Assembly (NCBI GenBank): GCA_963812525.1
Contig: CAWEVL010000004.1
Span: forward strand, 496,001-560,000
Source of the DNA: Bog-756 sp963812525
GTDB lineage: Bacteria; Actinomycetota; Acidimicrobiia; Acidimicrobiales; RAAP-2
Direction: 5' to 3'
Length of the DNA stretch: 64,000 nt
Both the position numbers and the translations under genes were made by a program. The notes beneath the pieces are model-generated. The model saw only the letters and a program-made list of their open reading frames with translations, was not told where the DNA came from and searched no databases. Below, piece by piece: positions 58,255 through 64,000 of the stretch (position 1 is the first letter of the stretch; each line of letters starts with the position of its first letter).

Positions 58255-59615
58255 GCCGGTCCGACACCCACGCGCCAGGTGCGGGGACCGGTGATGGTGC
58301 CGTGGGCACGGCGTGCGTGGTCGGATCCGGCGGGCGGGAGCACGCCCTGGCCGTGGCGCTGGGCCGCACCGCCGACGTCATCGTCACCCCGGGCAACCCC
58401 GGCATCGGGGGCACGACCGCCGAGGGCCACACCATCACCAGCGTGGACCGCCCCCCCGAGGCGCTGTCGGCCGACCTCTTCGTGATCGGACCGGAGGCGC
58501 CGCTGGTGGACGGGCTGGCCGACCGGCTCCGGGCCGACGGGAAGCTGGTCTTCGGCCCCGGGGCCGACGGGGCCCGCCTGGAGGGGTCCAAGGCCTTCAT
58601 GAAGGAGATGCTGGCCGAGGCGGGCGTCCCCACCGCCCGGTTCGGGGTGTTCACCGAGGCCGGTCCGGCCAAGGCGTTCCTGCGCTCCCTGCCCGCCCCC
58701 TGGGTGGTCAAGACCGACGGGCTGGCCGCCGGCAAGGGGGTGCTGGTCACCGGGTCGCTGCCCGAGGCCGAGGCCGACATCGACGCCAAGCTCTCGGGCG
58801 ACGCCTTCGGCGACGCCGGTCGGCGGGTGGTGGTGGAGGAGGGCCTCATGGGCCCGGAGTGCTCCCTGTTGGTCCTGTGCGACGGACGACGCCTGGCCGC
58901 ATTGGCCCCGGCCCAGGACTTCAAGCGGCGCGACGATCTCGACGGCGGTCCGAACACCGGGGGCATGGGGGCGTACTCCCCGGTGCCCGGGGTGGGCGAC
59001 GGGCTGGTCCATCAGCTGGTGGACCAGGCGGTGGCACCGCTGGTCGCCGCCATGGTCCGGCGCGGGATCGACTACCGGGGCGTCCTGTACGCGGGCCTCA
59101 TGCTGACCCCCGACGGACCCAAGGTGCTCGAGTTCAACGTCCGGTTCGGCGATCCGGAGACCCAGGTGGTCCTGCCCCGGCTGGACGGCGATCTGGCCGC
59201 ACTGCTGGCCGAGGCGGCCTCGGGCTCGCTCCGGACCCGGCCCCGCTTCACCGGCGACGCGGCGGTGTGCGTGGTGATGGCCGCCGAGGGCTATCCCGAG
59301 GCCCCCCGGACCGGGGACCCCATCGTCGGTCTCGATGCCGCCGCCCGGGTGGAGGGGGTCACCGTCTTCCACGCGGGCACGGCGCCGGCCGACACCGGCT
59401 CGGAGGCGGGCGCGGTGATCACGTCCGGGGGTCGGGTGCTCGGCGTGACCGGACTCGGCCCCTCCCTCGAGGTGGCCCGCTCCCGCGCCTACCGGGGGGT
59501 GGCGGCCATCTCGTGGCCCGGGGCCCACGTGCGCACCGACATCGCCCGGGAGGCGGCGGTCCCGGTCGGCGCCGACCGCCTGGTGGCCTCGGCCGTCCAG
59601 GAGGGGGTCCGATGA
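58251..59615 (+). CDS. purD: Phosphoribosylamine-glycine ligase PurD
   Basis: The product is 454 aa. VVGSGGREHALAVALGRTAD, FVIGPEAPLVDGLADRL, VVKTDGLAAGKGVLV and the ATP-grasp blocks (ECSLLVLCDGRRL, GGMGAYSPVPG, LEFNVRFGDPETQ) identify it. It joins glycine to phosphoribosylamine. The ATG overlaps purA's TGA. Confidence 0.97.
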   Translation: MSRSDTHAPGAGTGDGAVGTACVVGSGGREHALAVALGRTADVIVTPGNPGIGGTTAEGHTITSVDRPPEALSADLFVIGPEAPLVDGLADRLRADGKLVFGPGADGARLEGSKAFMKEMLAEAGVPTARFGVFTEAGPAKAFLRSLPAPWVVKTDGLAAGKGVLVTGSLPEAEADIDAKLSGDAFGDAGRRVVVEEGLMGPECSLLVLCDGRRLAALAPAQDFKRRDDLDGGPNTGGMGAYSPVPGVGDGLVHQLVDQAVAPLVAAMVRRGIDYRGVLYAGLMLTPDGPKVLEFNVRFGDPETQVVLPRLDGDLAALLAEAASGSLRTRPRFTGDAAVCVVMAAEGYPEAPRTGDPIVGLDAAARVEGVTVFHAGTAPADTGSEAGAVITSGGRVLGVTGLGPSLEVARSRAYRGVAAISWPGAHVRTDIAREAAVPVGADRLVASAVQEGVR

Positions 59616-60922
59616 TCCCCCGCTACGCCCCCGGAGCCATGGCCGGCCTCTTCTCCGACGAAGCCCGCTTCGCCATGTGGCTGCAGGTCGAACTGCTGGC
59701 CACCGAAGGGTGGGTCGAGGTGGGCGACGTCCCGGCCGAGGCCGCCGCGGTGTGCCGGGCCCGGGCCCCCGAGGTGGATGCCGGCTTCGTGGAGGCGGTC
59801 GGCGAGCGGGAGCGCATCACCGACCACGACGTGGCCGCCTTCGTCGATGTGGTCCAGGACGCCATCGGTCAGCCCGAGGGTTCGTGGATCCACTACGGGC
59901 TGACCTCCTCCGACGTGGTGGACACCGCCCTGTGCGCCACCTTGACCCGGGCCTCCGACCTGCTCATCGAGGCCGCCACCGAACTGGTCTCGGCCCTCAG
60001 GGCCCGGGCCCTCGAGTGCATCGACGTGCCGGTGACCGGGAGGACCCACGGGATGCACGCCGAGCCCACCACCTTCGGGGCGAAGTTCGCCCTGTGGGCG
60101 CTGCAGGCCGACCGCGACGTGCAGCGACTGCGGGCGGCCCGGCAGCGGGTGGCGGTGGGCAAGCTGTCCGGGGCGGTGGGGACGTACTCCAACATCGACC
60201 CCCGGGTGGAGGACCACGTCTGCCGCGCCCTCGGTCTGACCCCGACCCCCGCCACCCAGGTGGTGGCCCGGGACCGCCACGCCGAGTACCTGTGGGCCTG
60301 TGCGGCGGCGGCGGCCACCGTCGAGCTGATCGCCACCGAGGTCCGCCACCTGGCCCGGAGCGAGCTGGGCGAGGCCGAGGAACCGTTCAGGCCGGGGCAG
60401 AAGGGGAGCTCGGCGATGCCCCACAAGCGCAACCCCATCCTCTCCGAGCGGCTCTGCGGCCTGGCCCGGGTGGTGCGGGGCTACCTCTCGGCCGGCCTGG
60501 AGGACGTGGCCCTCTGGCACGAGCGGGACATCTCCCACAGCTCGGTGGAGCGGGTGGTGCTCCCCGACGCCAGCATGCTGACCCTGTACATGCTGCAGAA
60601 GGCCCGGGGCCTGGTGGAGGGACTGGTCATCCACCCCGAGCGGGCGCTGGCCACCCTGACCGAGGGCAGCCACGGCCTGGTGTTCAGTCAGTCCGTCCTG
60701 CTGGCCCTGGTCAGCGGGGGACTCAGCCGCGACGCCGCCTACCGGATCGTCCAGCGGGACGCCCGGACCGCCTGGTCCGAGGGACGGTCGTTCCGCCGGG
60801 TGCTCGACGAGGATCCCGAGGTCACGCTGTCGCCCGAGGCCCTCGACGCCGCCTTCGACCTGTCCCGAACCCTGCGCCATGTCCACCGATTCACCGACGC
60901 CCTGGAGGAGCTCGCCCCGTGA
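59612..60922 (+). CDS. purB: Adenylosuccinate lyase PurB
   Basis: The product is 436 aa. SWIHYGLTSSDVVDTALCAT, GRTHGMHAEPTTFGAKFALW and the fumarase-superfamily signature GSSAMPHKRNP are present. It acts on SAICAR and adenylosuccinate. The ATG overlaps purD's stop, and its stop overlaps purC's GTG. Confidence 0.97.
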   Translation: MIPRYAPGAMAGLFSDEARFAMWLQVELLATEGWVEVGDVPAEAAAVCRARAPEVDAGFVEAVGERERITDHDVAAFVDVVQDAIGQPEGSWIHYGLTSSDVVDTALCATLTRASDLLIEAATELVSALRARALECIDVPVTGRTHGMHAEPTTFGAKFALWALQADRDVQRLRAARQRVAVGKLSGAVGTYSNIDPRVEDHVCRALGLTPTPATQVVARDRHAEYLWACAAAAATVELIATEVRHLARSELGEAEEPFRPGQKGSSAMPHKRNPILSERLCGLARVVRGYLSAGLEDVALWHERDISHSSVERVVLPDASMLTLYMLQKARGLVEGLVIHPERALATLTEGSHGLVFSQSVLLALVSGGLSRDAAYRIVQRDARTAWSEGRSFRRVLDEDPEVTLSPEALDAAFDLSRTLRHVHRFTDALEELAP

Positions 60923-61827
60923 CCACGACATCGACCCCTGATCCCCTCGTCCTGATCCAGTCCGGGAAGGTACGGGAGCTCTACGACGCCGGCGGGGACC
61001 GGCTGCTGATGGTGGCCTCCGACCGCATCTCGGCCTTCGACGTGGTCATGGTCGAGCCCATCCCCGACAAGGGCCGGGTGCTCACGGCCATGACCGCCTA
61101 CTGGTTGGAGGAGCTCGCCGACCTGGCGCCCAATCACCTGATCAGTGCCGATGTGGCCGACTTCCCGGACGGGGCCGCCGCCCTTCCCGGTGGGCTGGGG
61201 TACCTGGCCGGCCGGTCGATGCTCGTCCACCGGGCCCAGATGCTCGACATCGAGTGCATCGTCCGCGGCTACCTGGCCGGCTCGGCCTTCAAGGAGTACG
61301 AGAAGGAGGGCACGGTCCACGGGATGGCCATGCCTTCCGGGCTGCGTCACGCCGACCGCCTGCCCGAGCCCATCTTCACCCCCTCGACCAAGGCCACCGA
61401 GGGCCACGACCTCAACATCGGGATGGCCGAGGCCATCGACCTGGTGGGCCAGGAGGCCGCCGAGGCCGCCTCGGCCCTGTGCCTGGCCGCCTACGCGAGG
61501 GCCGCGGCCCGGGCCGAGTCCCAGGGCATCGTCATCTGCGACACCAAGTTCGAGCTCGGGTTCATCGACGGCACCCTGTCCATCTGTGACGAGGTCCTCA
61601 CCCCGGATTCGTCCCGCTTCTGGCCGGCGGAGGACTGTGCCCCGGGAACCAACCCGCCGTCGTTCGACAAGCAGCGCCTCCGGGACTGGCTGGAGGGCCA
61701 GCCCTGGGACAAGCAGCCGCCGCCGCCGGCCCTGCCCGACGAGGTCGTGTCGGCTACGTCGGCCCTGTACACCGAGTCCTACGAGCGGGTCTGCGGCCGA
61801 CGGCTGGACGACTGGTACGGTGCCTGA
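60919..61827 (+). CDS. purC: SAICAR synthetase PurC
   Basis: The product is 302 aa from GTG 60919 (four-base overlap with purB). IQSGKVRELYDAGGDRLLMV, VASDRISAFDVVMVEPIPDK, IECIVRGYLAGSAFKEY and KFELGFIDGTLSICDEVLTPDSSR are the conserved blocks. It forms SAICAR from CAIR and aspartate. The length is that of the actinobacterial long form. Confidence 0.97.
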   Translation: MTTTSTPDPLVLIQSGKVRELYDAGGDRLLMVASDRISAFDVVMVEPIPDKGRVLTAMTAYWLEELADLAPNHLISADVADFPDGAAALPGGLGYLAGRSMLVHRAQMLDIECIVRGYLAGSAFKEYEKEGTVHGMAMPSGLRHADRLPEPIFTPSTKATEGHDLNIGMAEAIDLVGQEAAEAASALCLAAYARAAARAESQGIVICDTKFELGFIDGTLSICDEVLTPDSSRFWPAEDCAPGTNPPSFDKQRLRDWLEGQPWDKQPPPPALPDEVVSATSALYTESYERVCGRRLDDWYGA

Positions 61828-61829
61828 GC

Positions 61830-62132
61830 ATGGCCCGATCGGCACAGCTCCCGGCCCGGTTCTCGGTGCTGGTCGAGGTCCGGCTGCGTGAGGGCGTCGC
61901 CGACCCGCAGGGGGCGACCATCGAGCGGGCCCTGCCGGCCCTGGGTCTCGGCGGGGTGAGCGGGGTGCGGGCGGGGAAGTCGTTCCGTTTCGACATCGCC
62001 GCCGACGACGAGGCCTCGGCCCTGGCCCAGGCCACCGTGGTGGCCGACCGGCTGCTGGCCAACCCGGTCATCGAGGAGTCCTCGGTGACCGTGGGCCCGG
62101 GGGTGGCCGGGCCGGTGGGGTCGGGCGCCTGA
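61830..62132 (+). CDS. purS: FGAM synthase subunit PurS
   Basis: The product is 100 aa, slightly longer than usual. FSVLVEVRLREGVADPQGAT, GVSGVRAGKSFRFDIA and VADRLLANPVIEESSVTVG are the PurS pattern. It bridges PurL and PurQ in the multi-subunit FGAM synthase. A three-base-scale gap to purC and a one-base overlap with purQ tie the genes together. Confidence 0.93.
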   Translation: MARSAQLPARFSVLVEVRLREGVADPQGATIERALPALGLGGVSGVRAGKSFRFDIAADDEASALAQATVVADRLLANPVIEESSVTVGPGVAGPVGSGA

Positions 62133-62833
62133 TGGCCGCCCGGGTCGGCGTGGTGATGTTCCCGGGGACGAACTGTGAGCACGACGCCGTCCTGGCCCTC
62201 CAGCGCCTGGGGGCCTCGGCCGAGCTGGTCTGGCACGGCGACACCGTGGTGTCCGGCTACGACGCCCTGGTGCTGCCGGGCGGTTTCGCCCACGGCGACT
62301 ACCTCCGGCCCGGGGCCATCGCCCGCTTCTCGCCGATCATGGAGGCGGTGGGCCGGTTCGCCGCCGCCGGCGGCCCGGTGGTGGGGATCTGCAACGGCTT
62401 CCAGGTGCTGACCGAGGCCGGTCTGCTGCCGGGCGCCCTCCAGAAGAACCGGGGCCTCCGCTTCCTGTGCACCACGGTCACCGTGCGGGTGGAGTCCTCG
62501 GCGTCGGTGCTGACCGACGGGGTGCCGGTGGGCACGGAGCTGGCCATTCCCATCAATCACTTCGAGGGCAACTACACCTGCGACGACAGCACCCTGGCCC
62601 GGCTCCGCGACGAGGGCCGGGTGGTGCTCCGCTACCTGGACAACCCCAACGGGTCGGTCGACGGCATCGCCGGGGTGTGCAACCAGGCCGGCAACGTGGT
62701 CGGCCTCATGCCCCACCCCGAGCGGGCGTCGGACCCGCTGCTGGGCTCGGTGGACGGTCTCGTCCTGCTGTCGGCCCTGGTGGGATCGGTGCAGCCGGGG
62801 GTCGAGGCGCAGGCCACCGCCACGGTGGCCTGA
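62132..62833 (+). CDS. purQ: FGAM synthase glutaminase subunit PurQ
   Basis: The product is 233 aa, a class I glutamine amidotransferase. GVVMFPGTNCEHDAVLALQR, PVVGICNGFQVLTEAGLLPG (nucleophile Cys) and VVGLMPHPERASDPLLG (His/Glu) are conserved. It supplies ammonia to PurL. PurL itself is not adjacent; a minus-strand gene follows. Confidence 0.96.
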   Translation: MAARVGVVMFPGTNCEHDAVLALQRLGASAELVWHGDTVVSGYDALVLPGGFAHGDYLRPGAIARFSPIMEAVGRFAAAGGPVVGICNGFQVLTEAGLLPGALQKNRGLRFLCTTVTVRVESSASVLTDGVPVGTELAIPINHFEGNYTCDDSTLARLRDEGRVVLRYLDNPNGSVDGIAGVCNQAGNVVGLMPHPERASDPLLGSVDGLVLLSALVGSVQPGVEAQATATVA

Positions 62834-62846
62834 GTCGGCCGGCCGC

Positions 62847-62874
62847 GCCTCTCCGATCCGGCCGGGCGAGAGGC
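62847..62874. terminator. Hairpin between purQ and the convergent hypothetical gene
   Basis: GCCTCTC pairs with GAGAGGC around a 14-base GC-rich loop, 14 bases after the purQ stop. No U-tract. It may end the purine transcript. Confidence 0.38.
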
Positions 62875-62893
62875 CGAGGCGCCGTCGGGCCCG

Positions 62894-63325
62894 TCAGCTG
62901 CGGGTGCGAGGGATCTTGGCCTGCTGGAGCACCGAGGCGCTGACCCCCACGGTCCGCCAGGCCGAGTAGGAGATGCCCTTGCGCTCCCCGTACACGCGGG
63001 CCACCTTGATGAAGCTCTTCTCCAGGGCGGCCAGGTCCACCGTCTCTCCGGTGTGGGAGAGCTCGGACTCGAGGCGCTGGCGTTCCTCGATCAGGTGCAG
63101 CCGGGACAGCGGATCGGCGGTGGCCAAGGAGTTGTCGATGGCGTAGAGGCGCTTGCGGATCGACTCGGGTGTCCGCTTGCGGCCCCGTCGGGGCTTGGTG
63201 GACTCCAGGGCCTCGAGGTAGCGGCGCACGATGCGTCCCTCCTCCCGGCCCTTGGCCAACGCCGCCTTGTGATCCTCGGACATCGGTGTTTTTTTGCGCG
63301 ATTTTGCGGGGGTTGTGGCTGCCAT
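62894..63325 (-). CDS. Basic, helical protein of unknown function (actinobacterial type)
   Basis: The product is 143 aa from ATG 63325, which has GGGAGG eight bases before it; ATG 63283 (MSEDHKAALAKGREEGRIV) is an alternative. It is lysine/arginine-rich, with KPRRGRKRTPESIRKRL near the centre and a long helical part (LIEERQRLESELSHTG), then YGERKGISYSAWRTVGVSAS. A DNA- or RNA-binding role is guessable from charge only. An A7 run (KKT codons) near the N-terminus is prone to slippage or sequence error. Confidence 0.78.
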   Translation of the reverse strand: MAATTPAKSRKKTPMSEDHKAALAKGREEGRIVRRYLEALESTKPRRGRKRTPESIRKRLYAIDNSLATADPLSRLHLIEERQRLESELSHTGETVDLAALEKSFIKVARVYGERKGISYSAWRTVGVSASVLQQAKIPRTRS

Positions 63326-63990
63326 GGCCAGAGCCTCCCAGAGAATCCCATAGAACGCAACCCACCCGGAGGGGAGGGAATCCATAGGGTCAAATCACCG
63401 CAGCGATTGTCCGTCCAACCGATGCCCGGGCCGTGGCATGGTGCCAAAGATCTGTTCCGGCTTTGTGGCTCAATCGGGGCCACACCATCAGCCATTGGGG
63501 CCAGGTCGGCGACGGTCCGGGGTCCGCCATTGGCGGGGATCGGCTCTCCGGCGCGCCTTCCCCACCCCCAATTGGGCTGGATGGGGCACAGGACGCCGGG
63601 TCCTGGGTGAGGATGGTGGCTCTATTGGGTCGCCCTTTTTGTGCACATCCCGGGGGACGACGCCCGTCTAAAGATCGGGAATCGACCGGCAATGCACCGC
63701 CCGGAGAGTCCTCGGGAACCGATGGGTCGACCGTGGGCGACCTACCCCTCCCATCCAGTTCACCGTGGCCTCCGATTGCTGCGTGTGACGGCGGCCAATC
63801 CCCGTCGGCATGGCTGTATCGGAGCGCCGGGGGCCCGCCGTCGAGGTCATGGTCCGAGGCGGGGGCACCGAGGCGCCGGAGAGGCGGGCGAGGTCCGACG
63901 GCCAGTCGGGCGGCCCCGTGCCGCCGGGTACGCTCGGGGGCGCGGCAGTGGCGCCGCCACCAGCCGCAGGACCAGGAGCCAAGAGAGCAC
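63326..63990. other. Long stretch without a supported gene
   Basis: Short open frames exist but none has convincing composition or recognisable motifs. The sequence is rich in ATTGG/CCAAT-like fragments (for example near 63496, 63526, 63570 and 63625) and ends in a purine-rich site (ccaggagccaagagagc) before GTG 63991. The promoter of the next gene could be near gggtacgctc (about 63926). Confidence 0.5.
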
Positions 63991-64000
63991 GTGACGGTCG
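63991..64000 (+). CDS. Possible start of a gene running off the right edge
   Basis: GTG ACG GTC follows a purine-rich site (aggagccaagagag). If real, the next gene would be co-directional with the purine operon, and purL is an attractive but unproven candidate. Confidence 0.25.

Noticed and set aside
63641..63994. Short plus-strand frame near the right edge
   Set aside because: Arg/Gly/Pro-rich product with no motif and no ribosome-binding site.

Overview
The window is a gene-dense, very GC-rich (estimated near 70%) stretch that reads as an uncultured actinobacterium, most likely of class Acidimicrobiia. Pointers are F420/flavin-type luciferase-like monooxygenases, a dnaK-grpE-dnaJ-hspR-clpB heat-shock operon with its own HspR, a membrane EtfD-type iron-sulfur reductase, many GTG starts, and a secreted resuscitation-promoting-factor-like enzyme carrying tandem 'GYW..ADGGVFAFG' repeats. 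The taxonomic call is inference from gene content.

1-35 kb is an accessory and catabolic half. A five-gene minus-strand operon (4570 to 1) encodes a zinc alcohol dehydrogenase, a VOC protein, a luciferase-like oxidoreductase, a branched-chain-amino-acid-type substrate-binding protein and an acyl-CoA ligase cut by the window edge; four of its genes are joined by overlapping stop/start codons. Next come a secreted Rpf-like transglycosylase with a possible c-di-AMP-type leader, a TldE/TldD pair, DinB, CutA and GH4 genes. A long catabolic region (12.5-30.3 kb) holds a second luciferase-like enzyme and alcohol dehydrogenase, GNAT, class II aldolase, two amidohydrolases, a HAD phosphatase, two tandem copies of an unnamed family, a DUF1214 protein, a sulfotransferase, a second acyl-CoA ligase, a sterol-desaturase-type hydroxylase, and a thiolase/DUF35 pair. 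Many genes between 16.9 and 27.1 kb carry single-base frameshifts. These look more like sequence errors than decay, because protein similarity continues on both sides. At 31-34 kb a UbiA-like membrane protein, a MenG/UbiE-type methyltransferase and a geranylgeranyl-reductase-like flavoprotein form a probable quinone- or isoprenoid-modifying cassette.

36-48 kb holds nutrient regulation and core metabolism. PhoU and a PHS-type phosphate transporter diverge from a four-unit 11-bp PHO-box-like array. A tRNA-Gly(CCC), a TetR regulator with a perfect palindromic operator, dCTP deaminase, and EtfD preceded by a 16-bp palindrome follow. amtB-glnK sits behind 11-bp-spaced GlnR-like pentamers and ends in a strong hairpin shared with gpmA.

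48-64 kb is housekeeping: the heat-shock operon behind a degenerate HAIR element, a MarR regulator divergent from a methyltransferase, and an overlapping purine operon purA-purD-purB-purC-purS-purQ. purL is not inside the window. The last 665 bases carry no gene I can support, except a possible start codon at 63991.
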